Notes: a model not told the origin generated them from the letters alone. DNA of 16,473 nucleotides from Desulfobacula sp. (GCA_027858355.1 JAQICW010000150.1:1-16473); one strand, 5' to 3'; counted from the stretch's first letter, positions 6,456-14,499 are shown. Translations and numbers: made by a program.

Positions 6456-7730
6456 ATGGCATTGAAATTTGACCTCAAGTATGGAGATGGTATCAAGACC
6501 GTCCAAATTCCGGATGGTGCTGATATGACAGTTCTTCAACCAGAAACTACGCCGATTCTGGAGTCACTTTCAACCGCATTGAGTAATGCTTTAGAAAATC
6601 CACTGGGCTGTTGTGCCTTAAGCAAGCAGCTCAGACAAAAAGAACACCCCAGTATCGCCCTGGCAATTCCCGATGACACCCTTGCAACTCCCGTAAAAGA
6701 ACTTGTATCAATCATTTTAGCGTATATATATCGCGTTTTTCCTGATTTGAACCCAGCCGCTATAACCATTGTGATTGGCGGTGGACTTCATACTCCTCCT
6801 GACAAAAATAGACAAAACCGCCTCATCCCCCCTGATATTGTCCGCGGCTGCAATATAGTGGTCCATGATGCAAATAATTTTGTGGCAACTGATTTTGGCA
6901 CCACGAGTCGAGGAACACCGGTCAAAATCAATGCAGCGTTTGCAGAGGCAGACTTTAAAATTGTCATCGGTCAGATCGATCCACATCAATTTGTCGGTTT
7001 TACCGGAGGGGCAAAGGCTGCGGCTATAGGGTGTGCGTCACCTGAAAGCATCAAGCATAACCACAGTCTTATGTTTAAAGAAAATGCACGTATAGGCCTT
7101 CTTGACGGCAACCCGGTACGTGAAGACCTCAATGAAGCCGGTCGTATGATTGGCATTGACTTTGCGGTTAATGTTGTTTTGAACACCGACAAGAAGGTGG
7201 TTCGCATATTGGCTGGTGAACCGGAAGCAGTCCTTAAACAAGGTGCCAAAACCTGCGCAGCAGTTTATGGGGTTAAAATCAAAGCCAAGTTTGACATTGT
7301 TGTGGCATCCTGTGGCGGTAATCCAAAAGATATCGTTCTTTATCAGGCCCAGAAGGGACTTAAGCTGTCGTCCCATGCCGTTAAAAAGGGAGGGAAGATC
7401 TTATTGCTGGCTGCCTGCCAGCATGGAATCGGAGATGATATATATTTCGATTATGTATGCCAGTTCGTCACCCCTGAAGAAGTATTAATTAATTTTAAAA
7501 ATTTGGGTTTTACCATGGGGGCTCATAAGGCCTATCTTTTCGGAAGAACACTTGTGGATTACGATGTGGCTATTTTTTCTGATTTGGATCCTGCCATATT
7601 GGGCCAATGCCATTTAAGAGCTGCGGATCCATCCAAGATTATTAGCGAATGGGTGGAAGGTTTCGAGGGAACACCCAAAGTGGCGATTATTCCCTATGCC
7701 AATACCACTTATTTTTATGAAACAGGTTAG
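6456..7730 (+). CDS. LarA-type nickel-pincer-nucleotide racemase/epimerase homologue (candidate sulfolactate racemase)
   Basis: Protein of 424 residues of the lactate racemase (LarA, DUF2088) superfamily, which racemises 2-hydroxy acids by hydride transfer to a nickel-pincer cofactor. Residues matching those of Lactobacillus LarA are visible: His112 in GGGLH, His177 in DPH, Lys187 in TGGAK (the cofactor-linking lysine), His203 in KHNH (nickel ligand), and Gln297/Lys300 in LYQAQK. The N-terminal DxTRP motif is altered to DDTLATP (residues 73-79), so the Arg that contributes to the substrate pocket in LarA is absent and a different substrate is likely. It is first in the sigma-54 operon, followed 100 bp later by suyA. 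SuyAB acts on (R)-sulfolactate, so racemisation of sulfolactate is an attractive inference. Cofactor synthesis genes larB, larC and larE are not in the window. GGAG lies 2 nt before ATG and AGGAG 13 nt before it, neither ideal. Confidence 0.88.
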   Translation: MALKFDLKYGDGIKTVQIPDGADMTVLQPETTPILESLSTALSNALENPLGCCALSKQLRQKEHPSIALAIPDDTLATPVKELVSIILAYIYRVFPDLNPAAITIVIGGGLHTPPDKNRQNRLIPPDIVRGCNIVVHDANNFVATDFGTTSRGTPVKINAAFAEADFKIVIGQIDPHQFVGFTGGAKAAAIGCASPESIKHNHSLMFKENARIGLLDGNPVREDLNEAGRMIGIDFAVNVVLNTDKKVVRILAGEPEAVLKQGAKTCAAVYGVKIKAKFDIVVASCGGNPKDIVLYQAQKGLKLSSHAVKKGGKILLLAACQHGIGDDIYFDYVCQFVTPEEVLINFKNLGFTMGAHKAYLFGRTLVDYDVAIFSDLDPAILGQCHLRAADPSKIISEWVEGFEGTPKVAIIPYANTTYFYETG

Positions 7731-7830
7731 TGATTCAAGACCGTTTTAACTATTAACCACTGTATGTTTATTAAACAACTTATTGATTAATTTTATTAAC
7801 AAACTTATTTACAAACAAGGAGAAACTTAG

Positions 7831-8109
7831 ATGATTCAATTTTTGATCCATGAAAAAAAAGATAGCGTCGGTGTTGCCACTGTCGATATCAAAGCAGGTG
7901 AGACTGCCAAGGGACTGTACATGGACTCCCAGGACCCGGTAGAAATAAAAATCTTGGTCGACATCCCTTTGGGACACAAAATGGCCACAACTGATCTCAA
8001 GGTTGGCGAATCCGTCATCAAATATGGTTCTGATATTGGAAAAGTCGTTGCCGATATCAAAAAAGGCGGTCACGTCCACACTCAAAATTTGAAAACAAGG
8101 AGATGGTAA
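7831..8109 (+). CDS. suyA: (R)-sulfolactate sulfo-lyase small subunit (SAF domain)
   Basis: A 92-residue cytoplasmic SAF-domain protein corresponding to the N-terminal part of altronate/galactarate dehydratases. As in SuyA it starts MIQFLIH, contains [20 protein letters not shown] and [12 protein letters not shown], and ends [14 protein letters not shown], the characteristic small-subunit tail. With SuyB it forms the lyase that splits 3-sulfolactate to pyruvate and sulfite. AAGGAG lies 8 nt upstream of ATG 7831. The stop TAA (8107-8109) is 2 nt before the suyB start, and the suyB ribosome-binding site lies inside its last codons, so the two subunits are translationally coupled. The main alternative is the small subunit of another hydroxyacid dehydratase of the UxaA family, but the partner's SuyB-like sequence and the adjacent hpsN make that less likely. 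Confidence 0.93.
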   Translation: MIQFLIHEKKDSVGVATVDIKAGETAKGLYMDSQDPVEIKILVDIPLGHKMATTDLKVGESVIKYGSDIGKVVADIKKGGHVHTQNLKTRRW

Positions 8110-8111
8110 TC

Positions 8112-9275
8112 ATGAGCAACCCCAAAGTAATGGCCTATAAAAGAGAAAACGGACGTGTGGGTATCCGTAATCACGTTGTGATTCTGCCCCTGGATGACCT
8201 GAGCAATGCTGCCTGTGGAAATGTGGCGCACAATATCAAAGGCTGTAAAGCCATTCCCCATGCATACGGCCGCCTTCAGTTCGGCGAAGATCTGGAACTT
8301 TTTTTCAGAACCCTGATCGGTACCGGTGCAAACCCCAATGTGGCTGCTGTTGTCGTTATCGGTATTGAACCGGAATGGACCAACATCATCGTAGAAGGAA
8401 TTGCCAAAACAGGTAAACCGGTTACAGGTTTTTCCATCGAACGACATGGTGATATCAAAACAGTTGAGATGGCATCCTGGAAAGCCAAAGAATATGTCCA
8501 TTGGGCAAGTGAAATCCAGAGAGAAGAATGTGACTTGAGTGAAATCTGGGTATCCACCAAATGTGGTGAATCCGATACCACTTCAGGGCTTGCATCCAAC
8601 CCCACTGTTGGTAATGCATTTGAAAAACTGGTTGGCATGGGTGGCACCTGTTCTTTTGGTGAAACCAGCGAAATTACCGGAGCTGAGGATGGCGTAGAAA
8701 AAAGAGCTGCCAATCCTGAAGCTGCCAAACAGTTTAAGTTTCTTTTTGACCGTTATGCAAAAATGATTGATGACAATAAAACAGATGACCTTTCCGGCAG
8801 CCAGCCCACCAAGGGTAATATTGCCGGCGGTCTGACCACCATCGAAGAAAAAGCATTCGGTAATGTCCAGAAAATAGGTAAAACCATCAATTATGAAGGC
8901 GCCCTGGATAAAGCGGTTACCCCCACAGGCCCAGGACTCTGGTACATGGATTCTTCGAGTGCCGCAGCCGAGGCAGTAACGCTTTGGGCAGCAGCAGGGT
9001 TTGTTGCTCATTTCTTCCCCACAGGCCAGGGTAACATTATTGGAAACCCCATTGAACCGACAATCAAACTGACAGCCAACCCTCGTACAGCGGGTGATAT
9101 GTCTGAACACATTGATTATGATTGTTCTGGTATTCTCAGAGGTGAAATGACGCTTGATGAATCCGGTGATAACCTGATTGAAATGCTGGTTCGAACCTGT
9201 AATGGCCGTCATACTGCCCAGGAAGTTCTGGGTCATGAAGAATTTGTTCTGACTAAATTGTACGAGAGTGCATAA
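8112..9275 (+). CDS. suyB: (R)-sulfolactate sulfo-lyase large subunit (UxaA/altronate dehydratase C-terminal family)
   Basis: Catalytic subunit of the iron-dependent lyase that eliminates sulfite from 3-sulfolactate to give pyruvate. ATG 8112 (387 residues) is chosen over ATG 8103 because AAGGAG at 8097-8102 then has a 9-nt spacer; at 8103 there would be none. Family features include the start [34 protein letters not shown] (about 147-159, probable metal-ligand Cys), [70 protein letters not shown] and the C-terminal VLTKLYESA. The length and these blocks match SuyB rather than altronate dehydratase. It follows suyA directly and precedes hpsN after a 187-bp gap containing a strong hairpin. In a sulfite-respiring cell the released sulfite would feed dissimilatory sulfite reductase, which is not in the window. 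Confidence 0.94.
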   Translation: MSNPKVMAYKRENGRVGIRNHVVILPLDDLSNAACGNVAHNIKGCKAIPHAYGRLQFGEDLELFFRTLIGTGANPNVAAVVVIGIEPEWTNIIVEGIAKTGKPVTGFSIERHGDIKTVEMASWKAKEYVHWASEIQREECDLSEIWVSTKCGESDTTSGLASNPTVGNAFEKLVGMGGTCSFGETSEITGAEDGVEKRAANPEAAKQFKFLFDRYAKMIDDNKTDDLSGSQPTKGNIAGGLTTIEEKAFGNVQKIGKTINYEGALDKAVTPTGPGLWYMDSSSAAAEAVTLWAAAGFVAHFFPTGQGNIIGNPIEPTIKLTANPRTAGDMSEHIDYDCSGILRGEMTLDESGDNLIEMLVRTCNGRHTAQEVLGHEEFVLTKLYESA

Positions 9276-9299
9276 ATAAATTGGTCGATTTACTATGCG

Positions 9300-9331
9300 C
9301 GTATCACTCTTCATTCCCGGAGGGTGATACG
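9300..9331 (+). promoter_or_regulatory. Intercistronic hairpin between suyB and hpsN
   Basis: CGTATCACTCTTC (9300-9312) pairs with 9319-9331 to give a 13-bp stem with two G-U pairs and a 6-nt loop. It begins 24 nt after the suyB stop. The following bases (TTGTAAAAAG) lack a T-run, so it is unlikely to be an efficient intrinsic terminator. It more likely protects or marks the 3' end of the larA-like/suyAB message, or acts as a processing site. Confidence 0.6.
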
Positions 9332-9462
9332 TTGTAAAAAGAAATTACTAATTTTTTGATGACTTTTGCAATATTTGGATTTGTATAGCGGCAGTATCTT
9401 CGTGTAGAAACACTGGAACTGCAAGAAGATAGAGCGGACAAAAACACACAAGGATGGTAAAA

Positions 9463-10776
9463 ATGGAATACATTAAAAAAGCGACTCTTTCAGCTGAAGA
9501 GAACAGCAGTGAAGCTCGTAAGGTAGTCGAAGGCATTCTTGCCGACATCAGTACCAATGGAGAGGATGCGGTTCGTGCGATTGCAAAAAAATTTGACAAC
9601 TGGGATCAGGAATTCGTTCTTTCACCAGAGAAAAAAGCGCGTCTTATTGACAGCGTTCCTGAAGATGTGAAGAAAGATATTCAATTTGCATACAAGCAGA
9701 TTACCTCTTTTGCCCAAGCACAACGAGACAGTATTCAGGATTTTGATACTGTCACTCCGGCAGGTGTTCGTGCCGGACAACGGGTTGTTCCCATGGAGGT
9801 TGCAGGATGTTATATCCCGGGCGGACGTTTTGCACATACCTGTTCTGCCCTCATGAGCATTGCAACCGCCAAGGTTGCGGGTGTCCCCTTTGTTGTGGCA
9901 GCAACTCCCCCACGTGGAGAGGCCATTGATGCATCCGTATGCTACGCGATGGATCTATCCGGTGCTGACATCATTCTTGAGATGGGTGGCGTCCAGGCAA
10001 TCGCCTGCATGGCATATGGCATATTTACCGATAAACCGGCAAATATCATTGCAGGCCCAGGGAATGCGTTTGTTGCTGAAGCCAAAGCCATTCTTGCAGC
10101 TGAAGGTGCTTGCGGTATTGACCTTTTTGCAGGCCCCTCTGAAATCGCTGTTATTGCAGATGATAAAGCCGATCCGATGACGGTTACTATTGACCTGCTT
10201 TCCCAGGGCGAACATGGCACCAACTCACCGGTATGGCTGTTCACTGAATCTCGAGAACTCTGTGATAAAGTTATGGAACTTATGCCTAAACTCATCGCAG
10301 ACATGCCGGATCCGGCAACCCCTGCCCAGTCATGGGAAGAATACGGAGAGATTATTCTTTGTGACAGCCCTGAAGAGGTGGTGAAAGTAAGCGACAAATA
10401 TGCTCCTGAGCACCTTGAAGTGTTGGTTGATAATCCTGAGTGGTGGCTTGACAATCTGGGTTCTTACGGTTCTCTTTTTATGGGCGAAGTCAGCACAGTT
10501 ACCCATGGTGACAAGTGTTCAGGTCCAAATCACGTTTTACCGACCAAGAAAGCCGCTCATTTCAGTGGTGGCCTGAATGTACACAAGTATCTCAAGATAC
10601 TGACTTACCAGGAACCTGTGGACAATGATGTAAGCAGCCTGATCAGTGAATATTCTTCCCGTCTTTCCCGAGTAGAAGGAATGGAAGGACATGCACGGGC
10701 CTGTGACTGGCGTCTGACCAAATACAACCCAGGTAAAAAATGGAATTTTAATGTATATCAGCACCCGAAATACTAG
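9463..10776 (+). CDS. hpsN: DHPS 3-dehydrogenase HpsN (histidinol dehydrogenase family)
   Basis: Cytoplasmic Zn- and NAD-dependent enzyme; HpsN oxidises (R)-2,3-dihydroxypropane-1-sulfonate in two steps to (R)-sulfolactate. ATG 9463 (437 residues, MEYIKKATLS) is preferred because AAGGA lies 8 nt before it; ATG 9454 overlaps that site. Histidinol dehydrogenase motifs are present: IIAGPGNAFVAEAKA, DLFAGPSEIAVIAD, Zn-ligand pair Gln248/His251 in LLSQGEHGTNSPVW, catalytic pair Glu316/His317 in APEHLEVL, Zn-ligand Asp350 in HGDKCSGPNHVLPT and His410 in EGMEGHARA. No his-operon genes are nearby. The KKAAHFSGGLNVHKYLKILTYQ region and the direct adjacency to suyAB fit HpsN rather than HisD. Together with SuyAB this defines the DHPS to sulfolactate to pyruvate plus sulfite route. 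Confidence 0.93.
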   Translation: MEYIKKATLSAEENSSEARKVVEGILADISTNGEDAVRAIAKKFDNWDQEFVLSPEKKARLIDSVPEDVKKDIQFAYKQITSFAQAQRDSIQDFDTVTPAGVRAGQRVVPMEVAGCYIPGGRFAHTCSALMSIATAKVAGVPFVVAATPPRGEAIDASVCYAMDLSGADIILEMGGVQAIACMAYGIFTDKPANIIAGPGNAFVAEAKAILAAEGACGIDLFAGPSEIAVIADDKADPMTVTIDLLSQGEHGTNSPVWLFTESRELCDKVMELMPKLIADMPDPATPAQSWEEYGEIILCDSPEEVVKVSDKYAPEHLEVLVDNPEWWLDNLGSYGSLFMGEVSTVTHGDKCSGPNHVLPTKKAAHFSGGLNVHKYLKILTYQEPVDNDVSSLISEYSSRLSRVEGMEGHARACDWRLTKYNPGKKWNFNVYQHPKY

Positions 10777-10797
10777 CACTCTGACAAAATGTTTATA

Positions 10798-10845
10798 ACA
10801 GCCTGATTTAGATGCAGGTTCGGCATGTACTGGCCGTCAGGCTGT
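10798..10845 (+). promoter_or_regulatory. Intercistronic inverted repeat after hpsN, with a possible -10 element downstream
   Basis: ACAGCCTGA (10798-10806) and TCAGGCTGT (10837-10845) are exact 9-bp arms around a 30-nt centre that can itself fold weakly. No T-run follows. A perfect TATAAT occurs at 10882-10887 but without a good -35 box at normal spacing, so an internal promoter for the transporter genes is possible but unproven. Confidence 0.4.
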
Positions 10846-10948
10846 ATAAAGAGTATTGGGAATTTAAAAATGCGCGTTGACTATAATATATGAAAGTGCA
10901 CACCCAATAAAAGAATATAACAAATTAAAAAAAATAAGGGATTAAGAG

Positions 10949-11188
10949 ATGAGCAAACAAATAAATAAAAACTATTCAACCGGTGAACGTTTGACATTAA
11001 TCGTTTTTGCCGTTTCGGTGGCCCTTTATTTAATAAACATTTTACTGGGAAAGGCCTCAATCCAGTGGGGCTGGGATGTTTTTTATCTTGGAGATATCAG
11101 TGAGTTTTTACTGCTCTTGTTTGCCTCAATCACTTTTGTTGCAGCGGCTTTGCATCGAGAATCAAACAAAAAGCAAAACAATAAATAG
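10949..11188 (+). CDS. Small two-helix membrane protein of unknown function in the sulfonate operon
   Basis: A 79-residue protein with two predicted membrane segments: about residues 14-34 (LTLIVFAVSVALYLINILLG) and about 50-67 (ISEFLLLLFASITFVAAALH). They are joined by a short aromatic loop with GWDVFYLGD, and both ends are polar and basic. No family was recognised. It sits in the same orientation between hpsN and the TRAP binding-protein gene, 24 bp before the latter. AAGGGA about 10 nt upstream of the ATG is a weak ribosome-binding site. The position suggests an accessory of the transporter, but nothing in the sequence proves it. It is too short to be a DctQ subunit, and a proper DctQ gene is present downstream. 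Confidence 0.75.
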   Translation: MSKQINKNYSTGERLTLIVFAVSVALYLINILLGKASIQWGWDVFYLGDISEFLLLLFASITFVAAALHRESNKKQNNK

Positions 11189-11211
11189 TCACAATTAAAC
11201 GGAGGAAAACC

Positions 11212-12387
11212 ATGACTGAAGAAACATGTAACGGAAATGAGACTAAAAGTGTTAGCAAAATGGATCGTAGGCGATTCATGGAACTGACAGCCAAGTTCGG
11301 ATTCACAGCTGCCGCCATTGCTATGACAACCGGTGTTGTTGGCACACGAGAGGCACACGCAGCCAAGACCAGCAATGAGGAAATAGAGAGAAAAAAAGCA
11401 GCAAAACACATTATGAATGTTGCCACAGGCTATATCCTTGGTGCCTCCAGAACCTATCCTATTATGCAGCTGGATTTTAAAGAAAATATCCAGAACTTCA
11501 CTAACGGCAAGGTTTATGTCAAACTGGCTCCGGCAGGCCAACTTGGCGCGGGAAGCGCCCTGGTTCAGAAGGTTCAGACTGGAACTATCCAGGCAGCACA
11601 GCATTCCATTTCCAATTTTGCACCCTTTGCACCAGCGGCTGACCTGATCAATGTCCCCTATTGGTGTGGTGAAAATCAGAAATTCGTAAATCTTGTGACA
11701 TCACAAGCCTGGAAGAATGAAATTAACCCTAAAATCGAAGCCAAAGGATTTAAGGCTCTCTGGTATGTGAATATTGATCCCAGGGTTGTTGCCCTTCGTA
11801 AAGGCATCGCAGGACCGATCAAAACCCCGGATCAGATGAAAGGGATTAAATTTCGTGTACCCGGATCAAAAATCCTTCAGCAGTTCTACCGACTGCTGGG
11901 CGCTAACCCAACACCTATAGCATGGGGAGAAACTGCATCTGCAATCAAACAGGGCGTTGCAGATGCACTTGACCCTTCTGTTGAAGCATTGCTGGTCTTC
12001 GGATTTAAAGATGTGCTTTCCAGTGTAACTTTTAATGGTGCTGTTCCGGATTCACAGATTTATTCATGTAATCTTAAATGGTTTAAAAGTCTGCCACAGG
12101 ATGTTCAGGAAGGTATTGATTATGCCAGCGACGTAACCATGAGACAGAACCATGCTAAAGTTCCGGCTGCCCGGGCCTATGCCATGTCAGAACTTGCAAA
12201 AGTGGGTGTTGAGTTTTATGTACCGACAGCCAGCGAAAAAGACGCCTGGATCAAGGCCTCGGGTTCCCAGCTTCCTGCCTGGGACGGTATTAAAAAAGAA
12301 CTCATTGGTTCTTTGTCAAAATTCGATAAGCTTTTTGATGCTGCAAATACTCAAGGCAATTATTATATCGATGATGTAAAAGCCTAA
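11212..12387 (+). CDS. TRAP transporter substrate-binding protein (DctP family) with Tat signal
   Basis: Periplasmic solute-binding protein of 391 residues for a TRAP importer. The N-terminus carries a twin-arginine signal: DRRRFMEL at residues 18-25, then a hydrophobic stretch and probable cleavage after REAHA (about residue 50). The mature part shows DctP features: KVYVKLAPAGQLGAG, KGIKFRVPGSKILQQFYRLLGANPTPIAWGE (Arg215 corresponds to the arginine that binds the substrate carboxylate in this family), and GVADALDPSVEALLVFGF. GGAGG lies about 5 nt before ATG 11212. It is followed by DctQ and DctM subunits and preceded by sulfonate catabolic genes, so DHPS and/or sulfolactate is the likely ligand (inference; compare the reported HpsKLM TRAP system in roseobacters). 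Tat rather than Sec export is less common for this family. Confidence 0.92.
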   Translation: MTEETCNGNETKSVSKMDRRRFMELTAKFGFTAAAIAMTTGVVGTREAHAAKTSNEEIERKKAAKHIMNVATGYILGASRTYPIMQLDFKENIQNFTNGKVYVKLAPAGQLGAGSALVQKVQTGTIQAAQHSISNFAPFAPAADLINVPYWCGENQKFVNLVTSQAWKNEINPKIEAKGFKALWYVNIDPRVVALRKGIAGPIKTPDQMKGIKFRVPGSKILQQFYRLLGANPTPIAWGETASAIKQGVADALDPSVEALLVFGFKDVLSSVTFNGAVPDSQIYSCNLKWFKSLPQDVQEGIDYASDVTMRQNHAKVPAARAYAMSELAKVGVEFYVPTASEKDAWIKASGSQLPAWDGIKKELIGSLSKFDKLFDAANTQGNYYIDDVKA

Positions 12388-12401
12388 TAGATCAGATCAG
12401 G

Positions 12402-12471
12402 TTGATATAGTGCCTGGCCGAAAACACTCAATAGATAGCGATAAACGTGGATGTCGACCAGGCACAATCAA
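12402..12471 (+). promoter_or_regulatory. Imperfect long hairpin after the binding-protein gene
   Basis: GTGCCTGG (12410-12417) pairs with CCAGGCAC (12458-12465). The stem extends inward by three more pairs past one mismatch and outward by TTGAT (12402-12406) with ATCAA (12467-12471) past a small internal loop. It starts 15 nt after the dctP-like stop codon and has no T-run. Such structures after binding-protein genes often stabilise the upstream message and raise its level relative to the permeases; that role is inferred here. Confidence 0.5.
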
Positions 12472-12472
12472 T

Positions 12473-12497
12473 CGGATTAAATAAAATTGATAATCCG
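12473..12497 (+). promoter_or_regulatory. Second hairpin in the binding protein-permease gap
   Basis: CGGATTA (12473-12479) and TAATCCG (12491-12497) form 7-bp arms with an 11-nt loop, immediately after the longer hairpin and 54 nt before the DctQ start. No T-run follows. Together the two hairpins occupy most of the gap. Confidence 0.4.
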
Positions 12498-12550
12498 GGC
12501 AGAACCGTAATAATCAACAGGATAGAAAATTATTTTTGAGGAGGGAATGG

Positions 12551-13072
12551 ATGAGTGTTAAAGCGTTTTTCGCAGAGGTGGACCGAAATGGTGAACGGTA
12601 TTTAACCCTGCCGCTATACACCATGGTTGTCATAACGATTTTCATGGAGGTGTTTCGAAGATTTTTTCTCTCCTATTCTTCCATCTGGTCTGAAGAGATT
12701 GCCCGGTATGCATTTATTTACATCACCTGGATCGGTGCCGCTGCTGCTGTCAAGGAACGGGCCCATATCAGAATCGATGTTATCCAGCCCTTTCTATCCG
12801 ACAAATGGAAGATAATCGTGCATATCTTTGGTGATATTATCACCTTAATACTTGCTTTTATTGCACTTTACTGGTCCATGGAACCGGTCTTGAACTCCAT
12901 TCACTTCGGATCAGTCACCCATGGGTTAAGGATCAGCCATGCCTGGTTTCTCGCTGCAGTACCTCTGGGATTTACAATGATTATATGGCGATTGTTACAG
13001 TCCATGAAGCGTGATTTCAGTGATCTTAGGAACGGACTGCCTATGTTTGAAGGCAACAAATTGTTTGATTAA
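12551..13072 (+). CDS. TRAP transporter small permease (DctQ family)
   Basis: Four-helix inner-membrane subunit of 173 residues that pairs with the large permease. ATG 12551 is chosen because GAGGAGGG (12538-12545) lies 5 nt upstream; the in-frame TTG 12536 falls within that site. Hydrophobic segments lie at about residues 18-38, 50-68, 90-110 and 130-150. The family signature SEEIARYAFIYITWIGAAAAVKERAHIRIDV is present between helices 2 and 3 (shortened: EEIARY, then WIGAA, then HIRIDV). The stop codon is 18 bp before the DctM start. Part of the presumed DHPS/sulfolactate importer. Confidence 0.93.
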   Translation: MSVKAFFAEVDRNGERYLTLPLYTMVVITIFMEVFRRFFLSYSSIWSEEIARYAFIYITWIGAAAAVKERAHIRIDVIQPFLSDKWKIIVHIFGDIITLILAFIALYWSMEPVLNSIHFGSVTHGLRISHAWFLAAVPLGFTMIIWRLLQSMKRDFSDLRNGLPMFEGNKLFD

Positions 13073-13090
13073 GGAAAAAAGGACCTAAAC

Positions 13091-14398
13091 ATGTATGATC
13101 ATCTTATGCAAACAGCTGAGCTATCTCTTGGCTGGGACTTTTACGGACCGCTGCTGGGAATGATATTATTTATTCTTCTGGGCGTAAGAATCTGGGCTGT
13201 TATCGGCCTGGGTTCGGTCATCATGCTGATGACCACAGACGTTTTACCAGCAACTCTTTTAGGCGAGGCCCTTTTTGACGGTGTGGACTCCTTTGCCCTG
13301 ATTGCGGTCCCCCTGTTTATTTTAACCGGTGATGTGCTGGTCAGAAGCGGTTTGTCCAACAAATTGCTGGACGTGGCCGAAGCAACCATGGGATGGCAGC
13401 GCGCCGGCCTTGGAACCTCAACAGTCCTTGGCTGCGGATTTTTTGCCTGTATTTCAGGATCCGATGCCGCCGATGCCGCCGCCATTGGTCGAATTACCAT
13501 TGATCGCCTGGTGGAAAAAGGGTATCCCAAAGCATATGCCTGCGCCCTTGTGGCTGCCGGCGCCTGTACCGGGATTCTGATTCCGCCCTCCATCTCATAT
13601 ATCATTATCGGCCTGGTCTTAGGCATTTCTGCTTCCACCTTGTTCCTGGCAGCAGCGATTCCGGGTGTGCTGGTATTAATGTCTGTAATGGTCACAAATT
13701 TTCTGGTCAACCGGGTAATGAAATACGAAGACTCCAGGGGACAGTTCAATGTAAAGAATTGGCTTAAAACTGTCTGGGGCGGACGATATGCCCTCTTGAT
13801 CCCTTTTATCATATTGGGCGGGATCTATTCAGGTATTTTCACCCCGACCGAATCCGCATCCGTGGCAGTCATCGCAACCTTGGTAATTGGGTTTTACCAA
13901 AAAACGATCACCCTGTCAGATGTGCCTAAAATGCTGGAAACTTCGGCCAAGGTCAGTGGTGTCATCGTCCCCATCATTGCCATGTCACTGCCATTTGCCC
14001 AGACACTGGCAGCCCTTGAAGTTCCCCAGTATTTCGTTTATGTCATGACCTCAATGACAGAAAACAGATATCTGATCATGCTCAGCATGATCGCCATCCT
14101 GATTGTTGCAGGCTGCGTCATGGAAACCACTCCGAACATCGTTATATTGGCCCCGATTTTAATGCCCCTGGCCCTGGAAATCGGCATGAATGATATTCAT
14201 TTTTGCATCTTCATGGTCAGCGCTCTTGGTATCGGCTTTATCACCCCGCCATGGGGATTGAATCTGTTCGTGGTCTCCGGTGTTTCAGGAGAGCCGGTTA
14301 TGGCCATTTCCAGGCATGCCATCTATTTTGTTTTCAGCATGCTGGTCGTTGTTATCTTGATCATGTCGGTACCGGCAATCGCATTGTGGTTGCTGTGA
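13091..14398 (+). CDS. TRAP transporter large permease (DctM family)
   Basis: Full-length 435-residue polytopic inner-membrane protein that carries the translocation path, with about 11-12 hydrophobic helices. Typical motifs are PLFILTGDVLVRSG, ISGSDAADAAAIG, ACTGILIPPSISYIIIG, GIYSGIFTPTESASVA and the C-terminal FITPPWGLNLFV loop. An AGGA-type ribosome-binding site precedes ATG 13091. It is complete and unrelated in role to the broken DctM fragment at the left edge, which has lower GC and different loop sequences. It completes the binding protein-DctQ-DctM set in the operon. Confidence 0.95.
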   Translation: MYDHLMQTAELSLGWDFYGPLLGMILFILLGVRIWAVIGLGSVIMLMTTDVLPATLLGEALFDGVDSFALIAVPLFILTGDVLVRSGLSNKLLDVAEATMGWQRAGLGTSTVLGCGFFACISGSDAADAAAIGRITIDRLVEKGYPKAYACALVAAGACTGILIPPSISYIIIGLVLGISASTLFLAAAIPGVLVLMSVMVTNFLVNRVMKYEDSRGQFNVKNWLKTVWGGRYALLIPFIILGGIYSGIFTPTESASVAVIATLVIGFYQKTITLSDVPKMLETSAKVSGVIVPIIAMSLPFAQTLAALEVPQYFVYVMTSMTENRYLIMLSMIAILIVAGCVMETTPNIVILAPILMPLALEIGMNDIHFCIFMVSALGIGFITPPWGLNLFVVSGVSGEPVMAISRHAIYFVFSMLVVVILIMSVPAIALWLL

Positions 14399-14422
14399 TG
14401 GGGCAGTACCCCGTATATTGTT

Positions 14423-14499
14423 TTAACCCTGCAGTCATTAAGGAAGGAACTTGTCAGACCGTTTATCTATCTGCAAAAATATAGAGATAGAAGGGTTAA
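14423..14499 (+). repeat. Nested inverted repeats between the permease and SDR genes
   Basis: TTAACCCT (14423-14430) pairs with AGGGTTAA (14492-14499), enclosing TCTATCT (14466-14472) with AGATAGA (14485-14491). No T-run follows. It may be another intercistronic mRNA structure; the support is moderate because the arms are short and the enclosed loop is large. Confidence 0.3.

Noticed and set aside
7831..9275. Altronate or galactarate dehydratase subunits (UxaA or GarD)
   Set aside because: The two-gene split, the KTRRW tail of the small subunit and the SuyB-type sequence blocks fit sulfolactate sulfo-lyase; no hexuronate genes are nearby.
8583..9314. Long minus-strand open frame of 243 codons opposite suyB
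   Set aside because: It is a shadow of the well-supported suyB gene and its translation has no family features.
9463..10776. Histidine biosynthesis gene hisD
   Set aside because: Catalytic residues are shared by the whole family, but no other his genes are present and the gene is flanked by suyAB and a TRAP system, the context of HpsN.
10857..10873. Second sigma-54 promoter before the small membrane protein (TTGGG then TGC)
   Set aside because: The spacing between GG and GC is 11 rather than 10 bases and the flanking consensus is poor.
13141..13812. Minus-strand open frame of 223 codons opposite the large permease
   Set aside because: Antisense shadow of the DctM gene; rich in Arg, Pro and Ser as expected from reverse reading of a membrane-protein gene.
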